Positions 26,724-35,888 of a DNA stretch of 64,000 nt are shown piece by piece. The notes under the pieces were generated by a model. The model made no database searches. It saw nothing but the letters and a program-made list of their open reading frames with translations, and was not told where the DNA came from. This stretch comes from Gramella sp. AN32 (GTDB lineage: Bacteria > Bacteroidota > Bacteroidia > Flavobacteriales > Flavobacteriaceae). Numbering within the stretch: the stretch's first letter is position 1; each line of letters begins with the position of its first letter. The translations under genes were made by a program, and so were the position numbers. The stretch spans positions 62,001-126,000 of the forward strand of contig NZ_QEYO01000012.1 in assembly GCF_023718305.1 (NCBI RefSeq). Reading direction: 5' to 3'.

Positions 26724-28220
26724 ATGAAAATAACCTTGTTTCCCTTGCTGTTACTTTTAAGCTTTTCAGGCTTAGCCCAAATTTCTTTACCCAATAGATT
26801 TACCGATAATATGGTTTTGCAGCGGGAAGCTCCTATAAAAATCTGGGGAAAATCGGCTCCCGGGACTTTGGTGAAAGTTGAATTTTCTTCGGAAAAAAGG
26901 GAAGTCAGGGCAAAAACCGATTCTACCTGGCAAGTAGAATTTCCTTCACAACCAGCAAATACTGTGGCGCAGGAACTTAGTATTATTTCGGAGGAAGAAA
27001 AGATTGTATTGAATAATATTTTGATTGGTGATGTTTGGTTATTATCTGGTCAATCTAATATGGAGTGGCCGCTGAAATCTGAAATGCATTTTGATGAAGA
27101 AAAAAAGGAGCTAGCGGGGGATAAGCTTCGGTTCTATAATGCCAATTTTACGGGCAAAGGGATATATGCTGAAAAATATTCAGAAGAAAATTTAAAGAAA
27201 TTGACCCCAAAACAGTTCTATTCCGGGAAATGGGAAGAGAGTGGGGTACCGCAAATCCATGAATTAAGCGCAGTGGGTTATTATTTTGGTAAAAAAATAC
27301 TTAGGGAAGAAAAAATCCCCGTCGGTTTAATCAATATGGCCATTGGCGGGGCACCCATAGAAACATTTATTTCAGTACAAACATTACGGGAACATCCGGC
27401 ATTTGACGAAAAAGTGATTGGGAATTGGCTGGAAAATGATGCTTTGCCCATCTGGATAAGGGAGCGTGGGAAACAAAATGTAGAAGGCGTGGCAATTCAT
27501 ACTGATAGTTTGGGAGCGAACCATGCTTATAAACCCGGCTTTGCTTATAAATCTGGAATGGAACCTGTTACCAAAATGGCCATAAAAGGGATTCTGTGGT
27601 ACCAGGGGGAAAGTAATGCTCAGGAAAAATCTCGGGTAGAAGAATATCCCAAACTACAAAAATTGATGATTGAAGATTATCGTAAAAAATGGCAACAGCC
27701 TAAAATGCCTTTCTTCTGGGTACAGCTTTCATCTATTGATACTATCAACTATAAGGGGGGATATTGGCCGGAATTCAGGAATAATCAACGCCTTCTTTTG
27801 GATGAAATGGAAAATGTGGGAATGGTCGTAAGCAGTGATATAGGCGCAAAAAATGATGTTCATCCCAGGAACAAGAAAGATGTTGGGAACAGGCTTGCTC
27901 GATGGGCGCTTAATCGGGTTTATAAGAAAAATATATTGGTATCCGGGCCACTGCCCATCATGGCTGAATACGATGATGGAAAGATTACTATTTCTTTTAA
28001 ATATACTGGTAAGGGTCTTTACATAAGGGAGCATGCAGTATTAAAAGGATTTTCCTTGGATGGGAAAAAACCCATTTCAGCACAGATAATGGGAGATAAA
28101 GTTTTGATATATGCTGCTGAGAAACCTAATATGGTTTATTATGGATGGCAGCCTTATTCATTGGGAAATTTGATAAACAGTGAGGGTTTACCGGCGTCCA
28201 CATTCAAAATGAAATTATAA
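26724..28220 (+). CDS. Sialate O-acetylesterase (SASA family)
   Basis: The 498-residue SGNH-fold esterase has a signal peptide (about 1-19), an N-terminal beta domain (N-R-F-T-D-N-M-V-L-Q-R, typical of the family) and the catalytic block G-D-V-W-L-L-S-G-Q-S111-N-M-E-W. G-I-L-W-Y-Q-G-E-S-N is the second conserved block, and D378 and H380 in D-V-H-P-R complete the triad. The family removes O-acetyl groups from C-9 (or other) positions of sialic acid, or from acetylated plant and algal glycans; with a sialidase upstream and a NanM/NanT-like gene downstream, sialic acid is the likely target. It probably acts in the periplasm. It is separated from the next gene by 311 bp. Confidence 0.88.
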   Translation: MKITLFPLLLLLSFSGLAQISLPNRFTDNMVLQREAPIKIWGKSAPGTLVKVEFSSEKREVRAKTDSTWQVEFPSQPANTVAQELSIISEEEKIVLNNILIGDVWLLSGQSNMEWPLKSEMHFDEEKKELAGDKLRFYNANFTGKGIYAEKYSEENLKKLTPKQFYSGKWEESGVPQIHELSAVGYYFGKKILREEKIPVGLINMAIGGAPIETFISVQTLREHPAFDEKVIGNWLENDALPIWIRERGKQNVEGVAIHTDSLGANHAYKPGFAYKSGMEPVTKMAIKGILWYQGESNAQEKSRVEEYPKLQKLMIEDYRKKWQQPKMPFFWVQLSSIDTINYKGGYWPEFRNNQRLLLDEMENVGMVVSSDIGAKNDVHPRNKKDVGNRLARWALNRVYKKNILVSGPLPIMAEYDDGKITISFKYTGKGLYIREHAVLKGFSLDGKKPISAQIMGDKVLIYAAEKPNMVYYGWQPYSLGNLINSEGLPASTFKMKL

Positions 28221-28531
28221 GATATTAATTGGACTTTATTGGTCTGAGGTTTGGGTTTAAAGTCTATTCTTTGAGAAGACTTTTGATAGATAACATTATA
28301 AATTTCATATTGGTTTTTTTTCAATTCGCGTTGTTAGGCTAGGGATAATATTTAGCTGTTTTAAAGTCAGAGGACTTCATTCTAGAATATAAGTAAGATC
28401 TTATGTTTCGAATATTTCAATAAAGTAATTACCTGATATGTTATACATAATACTTTTAAATTTATATATTTAGCAAAATTAAAGTATCAAGATGATCACG
28501 TTTTTTAAAGAAAACTATTAAAATAGAATTC
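28221..28531. other. Intergenic region with operator site 4
   Basis: No coding sequence is visible in these 311 bp. They contain the exact 15-bp motif at 28436-28450 and a -7-like TATATTTA at 28465-28472, so the region is the promoter of the symporter gene. Confidence 0.5.
28436..28450. promoter_or_regulatory. Candidate operator site 4
   Basis: ATATGTTATACATAA is identical over 15 bp to the reverse complement of site 1 (19668-19682). The core ATGT-TAT-ACAT fits the t-n-GT-nnn-AC-n-a pattern known for FadR-subfamily GntR repressors. It lies 14 bp upstream of a -7-like box for the symporter gene. Confidence 0.6.
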
Positions 28532-31243
28532 ATGTTTACAGGTGTACGTTTATTCCTTACTATCTTTCTCTGTTTCCTCTTCATTGGTCTGGGAAATTCC
28601 CAGGAGAAGGAAAAAATTGAGTTCAGTTGGGATTCAATCGCAAATTTACCCTTAAAAAAGGGCCTTAATGGCTCTTTTGTTGGGGTTCATAATGATGTAT
28701 TGATCGTAGCGGGGGGGGCTAATTTTCCTGAAAATGAAGTTTGGGAAGGTGGTAGCAAGCGATGGTACAATACTATTTATGTGCTGAAAAAATCGGGGGA
28801 TACTTATGATTGGCATGATGTAAAAATCGAATTGCCTAAACCTTTAGCTTACGGAGCCTCGGTGAGTACTACGGAAGGACTCTGGTGCATAGGCGGGAAT
28901 AATGAGGACGGGGTCTATAAAGATGTGTTTTTGTTAAAGTGGAATCCGATTTCCGAAAAAATTGAAATAGAACAAAAACCTGAGCTCCCTGTTCCCCTGG
29001 CAAATATGGAAGCTACGACGATTGGCAATGAAATATATGTGGCAGGGGGGCAGGAAACCAACGGGGGCAAAGCCACAAAGAATTTTTTAGTTTTTTCACC
29101 TGGCAAAGGTTGGAGGCAATTGCAGGACATCCCGGGAAAAGGCAGGATACAACCGGTTGTTATATCTCAAAATAATGGTAAAACCAATGTGGTTTATGTA
29201 TTTAGTGGTACCCATTACGATCCTGATGCCAAAAATCCGAATCAGTTTTTAAGCGATGTTTGGCAGTATAACCCATTATCCCGAAAATGGATACAAAAAA
29301 ACTCCATACCGGATAATGGCACTCCAGGGTTAAAAGGAGGATATATTGGGGCGGCACCAGCCATTAAAATGGGGGATGCCCATATATTAATTTTTGGAGG
29401 GGCAGGAGGGGAGCAGCAAAAATGGGCTGTACGACTGGAGCTTCAACAGGAAATCGAAAAACAGAAGTCCTTACCTTCAGATACCTTAAGAGTGGCAACG
29501 AAAATTGATTCATTGCAACAAGAAGTAAAAGAGAATTTAAAAACCACATCTTTTTCTAAGACCATTTGGGCTTACCACACCATTACCGATACCTGGACCA
29601 AACATGGGACGATTGCAGGGGCATCCCCGGTGGTCACCAAAGCCTTGCAGTGGGGAGGCGATATAATCGTTCCGCTTGGAGAGATAAATCCCGGGGTACG
29701 TACCCCGCTTATTAACAAAATAAATATTACACCACGTGAAACCAGTTTTGGATGGCTTAATTACTTAACCTTAATAGTGTATTTGGCTCTAATGATAGGC
29801 ATAGGCTGGTATTTTTCACGAAGGAATAAAAGTACCGATGATTACTTTTTGGCCGGTGGACGTATTCCATGGTGGGCAGCAGGTTTAAGTATTTATGCAA
29901 CCATGCTCAGTGCTATAACCTATCTTTCACAGCCTGCCCTGGCCTTTAGTTATGATTGGCAGGCATATTTGGGATATTTTACTATCCTTATGATAGTACC
30001 CATTATTATTACCTATTACCTTCCTTTCTTTCGGAATTTAAATATCACTACAGCCTACGAATACCTGGAAAAACGTTTTAACGTGGTAGTGCGTATGTTC
30101 GGTAGCGGTTCCTTTGTATTGTTCCAGTTGGCGCGTATGGGGATTGTGGTTTACCTGCCAGCATTGGCACTTTCTACCGTAGTAGGGATAGATATTTACG
30201 TGGCAATTATTATTATGGGCGTCCTGGCTATAATTTATACGGTAATGGGTGGGATAGAAGCGGTGATCTGGACAGATGTAATTCAGGTAATTGTGCTTAT
30301 AGGAGGCCTTATTTTAGGTCTTGTTTATATTGCAATTGATATTGGCGATGTGGGATATATTTTTAATACCGCCTACCAGGATGGGAAGCTACAACTGTTC
30401 GATTTTAGATGGAGCCTAACCGAGGTAGTTACCTGGTCCCTATTTCTGGGTACCTTTGCGCTTAATTTCGCCCCCTATACTACAGACCAGGCTGTGGTAC
30501 AACGTTATTTAACCACCGCCAATGAAAAAGAAGCAAGGAAAAGTATTTGGATGAACGGGATTATTTCAATCCCTGCCGGTCTACTTATTTTCATGATGGG
30601 TACATTTTTATATGTTTATTTTAAAGACAACCCACAGTTCCTGCAGGTAGGAATGCAAAACGATGGTATTTTTCCTTTATTTATCGCAGACCATCTTCCG
30701 CCTGGGGTGGCGGGTTTGGTAATAGCCGGTGTGTATTCAGCAGCAATGTCGAGCCTGGATAGCAGTATGCACAGTGTTTCAACCGTAATTACAGTAGATT
30801 TTTATAAACGCTTTAACCGTGGCTATTCAGATGTAATGGCCATGAAAGTTGCCAGGAGGGTGACCGTAACCGTTGGTATTTTGGGTACTGCGGTTGCCTG
30901 TGTAATGGCAGCTTTTCCTATTGCCTCGCTGTTCTTCTTTTTTCAGGAGATAGTTGGTTTATTTGGGAGTGCGCTCGCAGGAATTTTTATGCTGGGTATT
31001 TTCTTTAGAAAAGCGAATTGGATAGGTACACTCATAGGTGCGGTATTAAGTGTTATTTCCTTAATTTTTGTAAAATACTTTACTCCCTTGAATTTTTATA
31101 TCTACCCGCTTATTGCTATTCCCGTTTGTGTAATTACAGGTTATCTTGCTAGTTTGGCTATACCAGTAAATAAACCCGTGGCGGCAAACCTGGTGTATAG
31201 TAAAAAGGAATTCGAAAACAAGAAACGTCTATCCAATGAGTAG
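28532..31243 (+). CDS. Fused sialic acid mutarotase (kelch) and sodium:solute symporter
   Basis: The 903-residue protein has a signal or anchor segment (about 1-23), a kelch-type propeller (about 30-390; G-A-N-F-P, G-G-N-N-E-D-G and I-F-G-G-A-G-G motifs) like N-acetylneuraminate epimerase NanM, then about thirteen transmembrane helices of the solute:sodium symporter family (about 405-890; F-L-A-G-G-R-I-P-W-W and A-I-T-Y-L-S-Q-P motifs). The propeller would face the periplasm, turning the released alpha-anomer of sialic acid into the beta form next to the import channel. Such fusions exist in Bacteroidota. It overlaps the next gene by 8 bp, so the two are translationally coupled. Sialic acid specificity is inferred from fusion partner and neighbours. 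Confidence 0.9.
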   Translation: MFTGVRLFLTIFLCFLFIGLGNSQEKEKIEFSWDSIANLPLKKGLNGSFVGVHNDVLIVAGGANFPENEVWEGGSKRWYNTIYVLKKSGDTYDWHDVKIELPKPLAYGASVSTTEGLWCIGGNNEDGVYKDVFLLKWNPISEKIEIEQKPELPVPLANMEATTIGNEIYVAGGQETNGGKATKNFLVFSPGKGWRQLQDIPGKGRIQPVVISQNNGKTNVVYVFSGTHYDPDAKNPNQFLSDVWQYNPLSRKWIQKNSIPDNGTPGLKGGYIGAAPAIKMGDAHILIFGGAGGEQQKWAVRLELQQEIEKQKSLPSDTLRVATKIDSLQQEVKENLKTTSFSKTIWAYHTITDTWTKHGTIAGASPVVTKALQWGGDIIVPLGEINPGVRTPLINKINITPRETSFGWLNYLTLIVYLALMIGIGWYFSRRNKSTDDYFLAGGRIPWWAAGLSIYATMLSAITYLSQPALAFSYDWQAYLGYFTILMIVPIIITYYLPFFRNLNITTAYEYLEKRFNVVVRMFGSGSFVLFQLARMGIVVYLPALALSTVVGIDIYVAIIIMGVLAIIYTVMGGIEAVIWTDVIQVIVLIGGLILGLVYIAIDIGDVGYIFNTAYQDGKLQLFDFRWSLTEVVTWSLFLGTFALNFAPYTTDQAVVQRYLTTANEKEARKSIWMNGIISIPAGLLIFMMGTFLYVYFKDNPQFLQVGMQNDGIFPLFIADHLPPGVAGLVIAGVYSAAMSSLDSSMHSVSTVITVDFYKRFNRGYSDVMAMKVARRVTVTVGILGTAVACVMAAFPIASLFFFFQEIVGLFGSALAGIFMLGIFFRKANWIGTLIGAVLSVISLIFVKYFTPLNFYIYPLIAIPVCVITGYLASLAIPVNKPVAANLVYSKKEFENKKRLSNE

Positions 31244-32333
31244 ATTTAGTATTTTCTTTTGCTTCTTGATCGTGTTGCAGGTATCAGCCCAGGAAAATAG
31301 CGATATAAAATGGCAGGATGTTTCAAAGCTGAGCCTCCATGGAAGGCTTTCTGAAAACACCGAAAACCCCTTTCAACGTTTTCCGGAAAGCATGAAAACG
31401 AAAGTCCGGAAAGCGGTATGGAAGCTTTCTCAAAACCCAGCCGGGGTAAATTTACGTTTTACTACAACCGCAGATAAAATTATAGTAAAATATGAAGTGG
31501 AAGGAGAGCGGGAGTTCCCTCATATGCCTGCTACCGGGGTTAGTGGGATAGATCTATATGTTAAGAATAAGGAGGAGGCCTGGAAGTGGGTAAAAGGAAA
31601 TTTCCATTTCGCTGATACCATTAATTATACTTTCCAACTTTCCAAAGTGGAAGCAAAAACTGAAAGGGAATTTATGCTTTATCTGCCTCTCTATGCGAGT
31701 TTAAAATGGATGAAAATTGGCTTGGACGGTTCTAATGATTTTAAGGTTAATTCCCAAACTGAAATCAAACCCATTGCTGTGTATGGTACTTCCATTACCC
31801 AGGGTGCCTGTGCCAGTAGGCCGGGCAATGCCTGGACGAGTAAATTAAGTCGAAATACAAGTCTTCCCATATTGAATTTTGGTTTTTCAGGTAACGGAAG
31901 GTTAGAGCCCGAAATAGTAAATTATCTGGCACACCTCCCTGTCCAGGCCTATATTTTGGATTGTTTGGCCAATTTCACTTCTGGACAGGGACTGGATGAT
32001 TCTACAGCTTATAATCGGTTAATGGCCTCTGTGAAAACACTTCGGAAAAACAATCCTAATACCCCTATAATTTTAACCGATCACGCCGGATATCCGGGCG
32101 GAGAAATATATTTACCAAAAAAGAAAATATATGAAAGTTTGAATACGGCTAACAAGAAAGCTTTAAATGATTTGAAGGCCCAGGGAATAAAGAAAATATA
32201 TCTACTTTCTTATCATCAATTAAACCTAACTGCTGAAGATTTTGTGGATGGGGTGCATCCAACAGATGGAGGCATGGAAAAATATGCCAAGGCTTATGAA
32301 AAGTTGCTGGGTTCCGTACTAAGGGAAGATTGA
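31236..32333 (+). CDS. SGNH/GDSL esterase, probable second glycan O-acetylesterase
   Basis: The 365-residue protein has a signal peptide (about 1-18), an N-terminal jelly-roll domain (about 25-170) and an SGNH hydrolase domain. The catalytic Ser is S186 in Y-G-T-S-I-T-Q-G; a block-II Gly in G-F-S-G-N-G; D338 and H341 in D-G-V-H-P-T-D-G-G form the rest of the triad. This two-domain layout is shared with bacterial carbohydrate esterases. Translational coupling to the sialic acid symporter (8-bp overlap) suggests it removes acetyl groups from sialic acid before uptake, complementing the SASA enzyme at 26724, perhaps with different position specificity. Substrate is inferred. The convergent DUF1080 gene ends 260 bp downstream. 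Confidence 0.8.
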   Translation: MSRFSIFFCFLIVLQVSAQENSDIKWQDVSKLSLHGRLSENTENPFQRFPESMKTKVRKAVWKLSQNPAGVNLRFTTTADKIIVKYEVEGEREFPHMPATGVSGIDLYVKNKEEAWKWVKGNFHFADTINYTFQLSKVEAKTEREFMLYLPLYASLKWMKIGLDGSNDFKVNSQTEIKPIAVYGTSITQGACASRPGNAWTSKLSRNTSLPILNFGFSGNGRLEPEIVNYLAHLPVQAYILDCLANFTSGQGLDDSTAYNRLMASVKTLRKNNPNTPIILTDHAGYPGGEIYLPKKKIYESLNTANKKALNDLKAQGIKKIYLLSYHQLNLTAEDFVDGVHPTDGGMEKYAKAYEKLLGSVLRED

Positions 32334-32593
32334 TGGGCTATGATCTAAATTAGTGTTGTTAATCTTGATTTTTTCTCATAGTAACTAAATGGAAAAAAGC
32401 CGAAACTTCAGGTAATAATTATTGACATTCTAAATGGGAATCTTTTTATTTTTGGCTGGGGTAACAAATAATTTTTTCAATCAAAGAGCAAGCATCTACT
32501 ATGTATCCCCAGGTTTAAAAAGAAAAGCTTGTTTTGGATCAAACTTAAATACCCTGCTCAAAAAGGCGATTAAATATGAAACATCTTAAGGAT

Positions 32594-33187
32594 TCAAAGT
32601 TTTCTCAACTTAATATTTCTCCAATAGACTTTAATTCCGCCACCGTCGTGTATTTGTAAGGCTATCTTACCGTTAGCTGCTCCAATTTTTTCATCAGAAA
32701 AATCGACCATTTGCACACCATTTAACCAGCTGGTTACGTGGTTGTCTTTTACTTTTATTTTTAATTTATTCCATTCTCCATATTTAAGGACATCTTCCTT
32801 TTCTGGAGTAGGCTTAATCAACCAACCACGACCATAGGATTCATAAATACCCCCGGTGTGAAGATTTGGTGGTGCTACTTCTACCTGCCAGCCAGTTATT
32901 TTAGTTCCATCAATTTCAGACCGGATGAATACCCCGCTGTTACCTTCGGCTTCTTGCTTAAATTCTAAATTTATTTCAAAGTCCTTGTAGTAATCTTCGG
33001 TGGCAAGATATCCATATTTTTTATCTGGTCCACTCTCAGAGATTAATAAACCATCTTCTACATACCATTTTTCAGTGCCATGTACTTTCCAACCGTCCAG
33101 ATTTTTCCCATTAAAAAGTTCTTTTCCAGATTGACAACTGGTCAATGTGATACAGAATAGAATGGCAACCAAATTAATTTTTTTCAT
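32594..33187 (-). CDS. DUF1080 (3-keto-disaccharide hydrolase-like) lipoprotein
   Basis: The 197-residue lipoprotein (lipobox L-T-S-C18) consists of one DUF1080 jelly-roll domain: L-F-N-G-K-N-L-D-G-W-K-V-H-G at the start, N-S-G-V-F-I-R-S in the middle and I-A-L-Q-I-H-D-G-G near the end. The family resembles concanavalin-like lectins, and members have been linked to cleavage of 3-keto-glycosides made by Gfo/Idh/MocA oxidoreductases. It is the third gene of a minus-strand set: oxidoreductase, DUF1080, DUF1080. It is shorter and rather different from its neighbour, so the two are not a simple recent duplication. Periplasmic or surface location. Confidence 0.85.
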   Translation of the reverse strand: MKKINLVAILFCITLTSCQSGKELFNGKNLDGWKVHGTEKWYVEDGLLISESGPDKKYGYLATEDYYKDFEINLEFKQEAEGNSGVFIRSEIDGTKITGWQVEVAPPNLHTGGIYESYGRGWLIKPTPEKEDVLKYGEWNKLKIKVKDNHVTSWLNGVQMVDFSDEKIGAANGKIALQIHDGGGIKVYWRNIKLRKL

Positions 33188-33276
33188 TATTCTTAAATTT
33201 AAGGGGTCAATTTTTTGGTTTTTGAAACTGTTTTCTAAAATATTATAGGCTCTCTTGTTTAGTAGGCGAATAAAAT

Positions 33277-34095
33277 TTATAATTTCTTAATTTTTATATT
33301 TCTGAACCAGAGGGGACTGGCATGATCCTGCAAACCAATAAAACCGCTCTTAAACTTACCATAATCCGGACTGTCATTCCATTTGCCCGAATTCTTTTTC
33401 TTGTTCCATTCCTGAGACCAGGGTTCAAATGAAAGGACTTTTTCTCCATTAAGCCAATGTTCTACTTTCCCAGGTGTAAAAACGATCCTACTGGTATTCC
33501 ATTCCCCTACGGGATTTAATTTTTTCTTATCTGGATCGGGGGCATGCATGGAGTAATCTGCGGCTGTTTTATTTAGCGGTTTTAATTCCGAAAGATCTTC
33601 GGTATGGCCAAGGCTTTTATTATAACCCACAAGGTCATGGATTTGTGCGTAATTCTCATCGTCAATTAGTTGGTATTCGGGAGCCACTTTATAAGGAGCT
33701 GAATAGCCTTCTTTAATATGATAAAAAATTCCGCTGTTCCCACCCTTGGGAAGTTTCCACTCTACGTATAATTCAAAGTTGTCGAATTCTTCGGCTCCAT
33801 AAATGATATCCCGGCCTCCTTGATAGTCTTCTTCCAAGCCGAGTTTTGTATCATAAGTAAGTTCTTTATTTTTTATAATCCAACCCGGAGGCAATGTATC
33901 TTCGTTATAGCCCCTCCAACCTTCAAGGCTGGTGCCATCAAATAAATACTGCCATTCCCCTTTATTTTTTAGGGTGTCACTTTGACTATAATCCTGTGCT
34001 ACTTTTTCTTCTTCGGCATGCTCCCTGTTGTCATTTGAATTTTTACATGCAATGGTGGAAATTGCCAAGAATACATATAGTATTGTTTTATTCAT
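33277..34095 (-). CDS. DUF1080 (3-keto-disaccharide hydrolase-like) lipoprotein
   Basis: The 272-residue lipoprotein has a lipobox S-T-I-A-C17, a charged linker to about residue 45, and one DUF1080 domain: L-F-D-G-T-S-L-E-G-W-R-G-Y, then G-N-S-G-I-F-Y-H and G-F-I-G-L-Q-D-H-A-S-P-L-W-F-R-N-I. This is the longer DUF1080 type with a P-E-Y-Q-L-I-D-D insertion. It starts 16 bp after the oxidoreductase stop, so the genes are co-transcribed, which supports a joint role: oxidation at C3 followed by cleavage of the keto-glycoside. That function is family knowledge applied by context and not proven here. Confidence 0.87.
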   Translation of the reverse strand: MNKTILYVFLAISTIACKNSNDNREHAEEEKVAQDYSQSDTLKNKGEWQYLFDGTSLEGWRGYNEDTLPPGWIIKNKELTYDTKLGLEEDYQGGRDIIYGAEEFDNFELYVEWKLPKGGNSGIFYHIKEGYSAPYKVAPEYQLIDDENYAQIHDLVGYNKSLGHTEDLSELKPLNKTAADYSMHAPDPDKKKLNPVGEWNTSRIVFTPGKVEHWLNGEKVLSFEPWSQEWNKKKNSGKWNDSPDYGKFKSGFIGLQDHASPLWFRNIKIKKL

Positions 34096-34111
34096 AGTGA
34101 TATTTTTAAGT

Positions 34112-35458
34112 TTAAACCTCTTTCATATTTTTAGGATCCCAGCCTATAAATCCATTTTTCTTATAGCTTTCGTTACAGAGCAGTGCCGGGGCCGCCGCAC
34201 GAAAACCAAAAACAGGGTCTTCTGCTACTGATCCGTTATCCCGTATAGCATTGAAAAAATTCGCGAAATGGTCATAATGCGCTCCTTTATAACCCTCTTG
34301 GGCGGTATAGACCGTTTCTAGAGGAGAAACCATTTTTTTACGATCTGGCCGGCTTGATCCTTCTTTGGCTTTTTCAGCAAAAAACGGATCATCACTCTCA
34401 CCTCCTGCGTTGCGTTTCAAAGTGACCCGTTCCCATTCAACATCCATAGAGCCTTTACTGCCCACTAGTTTCAAATAAGTACTACCACTGGTGCCATCTA
34501 CAAAATTACAGCGTAGAGAAAGGTTAAAGGGCGGATGTTGTTCACTGTCCGGGTAATCAAACATCCCTAAAAGTACATCGGGTACTTCCCGTCCATCTTC
34601 CCAATAACGCAAACCGCCAGTGGCAGCAATTTTGTTCGGCCCTATAGAATTAGTAATAAAATGTAAACTGGAGAAAAGGTGGACAAAAAGATCACCTGCC
34701 ATGCCCGTTCCATAATCCAGGTAATTTCGCCATCGAAAGAATCGTAGGGGATCAAAGGGACGATCTTTACTTATGGAAATATATTCCTGCCAATCTACCG
34801 TTTCCCTGGAGGCATCTTGGGGAATAGGATATTGCCAGGCACCAATTGGGGAGTTTCGTGCCCAAAAACCCTCGGCATAATTAAGTTCGCCAATAGCACC
34901 CTCCGCCAATAGTTCTTTTGCTTTTTCGTTTCCCAGGGAGGACATACCCTGGCTGCCCACCATAAAAATTTTCCCCGATTTCTTCCAGGCTTTAATGATA
35001 TCCTGCCCTTCATCAATACTATGGATCATAGGTTTCTCACAATACACATGCTTTCCAGCATTTAAGGCTTCTACGCTAATTTTTTTGTGCCAGAAATCAG
35101 GGGTCCCAATGATTACTGCGTCAATATCACTTCGTTTTAAAACCTCTTTATAATTTTTGGTAAGGTACAAATCGCTTCCCCACCTTTTCTTGGCATCATC
35201 TAACCTTCCATCGTAAAGATCGCAAACGGCAACCAATTCTATATTTTTATGTTCTAATGCGGTATTGGTATCGGCACTGCCCATGCCACCGGCACCAATC
35301 AGTGCGATTTTTAGGGTTTTAAGATTGATGGATGCAGAATACTGCCTTTCCAGATAACTTATCTGTTCTGGTGCTTTGGCAAAGACAGAAGGCATCAAAG
35401 TTGTGGCAGCACCAGCCAATCCAAGGTTTTTTAAAAATAAACGTCTTTTGTTTTCCAT
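34112..35458 (-). CDS. Gfo/Idh/MocA oxidoreductase with Tat signal
   Basis: The 448-residue protein opens with a twin-arginine signal (K-R-R-L-F-L-K-N, residues 4-11), so it is exported folded with its nucleotide. The Rossmann domain has G-A-G-G-M-G (55-60) and the family motif E141-K142-P143, with the Lys expected in catalysis; a second alpha/beta domain follows. G-F-W-A-R-N-S-P and T-G-M-A-G-D-L-F-V-H are typical of the C-terminal substrate domain. It probably oxidises a hydroxyl of a glycoside using tightly bound NAD. Two DUF1080 genes follow at 16 bp and 89 bp. It is divergent from GH109 and shares the 430-bp region upstream. Substrate is unknown. Confidence 0.9.
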   Translation of the reverse strand: MENKRRLFLKNLGLAGAATTLMPSVFAKAPEQISYLERQYSASINLKTLKIALIGAGGMGSADTNTALEHKNIELVAVCDLYDGRLDDAKKRWGSDLYLTKNYKEVLKRSDIDAVIIGTPDFWHKKISVEALNAGKHVYCEKPMIHSIDEGQDIIKAWKKSGKIFMVGSQGMSSLGNEKAKELLAEGAIGELNYAEGFWARNSPIGAWQYPIPQDASRETVDWQEYISISKDRPFDPLRFFRWRNYLDYGTGMAGDLFVHLFSSLHFITNSIGPNKIAATGGLRYWEDGREVPDVLLGMFDYPDSEQHPPFNLSLRCNFVDGTSGSTYLKLVGSKGSMDVEWERVTLKRNAGGESDDPFFAEKAKEGSSRPDRKKMVSPLETVYTAQEGYKGAHYDHFANFFNAIRDNGSVAEDPVFGFRAAAPALLCNESYKKNGFIGWDPKNMKEV

Positions 35459-35888
35459 ATTAGAATTTATAAGGTTAATGTCATTGACCAGTTGGCCGTT
35501 CTGGGCCTCTAATTTAGCTATTATGGGAAAGGCCCCGCTAACATCTATATGCAGTTTTAATAGGATTGGTTACAGAACCTATCAAAAAAAATTTTTTAAT
35601 TCTCTCGTTTCTTTCCTTAATATTTTTTATTCTGATATCACCCCGAGGCACATTTACACAGTTTTCCGTACAATAATTGTCTAATTTATTAAAATCCCCT
35701 AAAATAAGGCAAATTATTATGTTTTTTTAAAATAAGTATATAAAAGAAAATAATATTAAAATAATAGATATAAAAACAAAAAAAATACTTACGAAAGGTT
35801 ATGTTAAATTATTTAATTAAATTTGAGAATTAAATTCGAAATAATTTCTCAGAAATTATTATTAAAAAGCATATCTAAAATAACAACT
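35459..35888. promoter_or_regulatory. Divergent promoter region, oxidoreductase and GH109
   Basis: There is no gene in these 430 very AT-rich bases. A perfect Bacteroidota -7 box, TAAATTTG, lies at 35818-35825, 64 bp before the GH109 ATG. No good -33 TTG was found, and no clear box for the minus-strand oxidoreductase. Confidence 0.5.

Noticed and set aside
35823..35888. N-terminal extension of GH109
   Set aside because: It begins with TTG within the predicted -7 box and precedes the twin-arginine signal.
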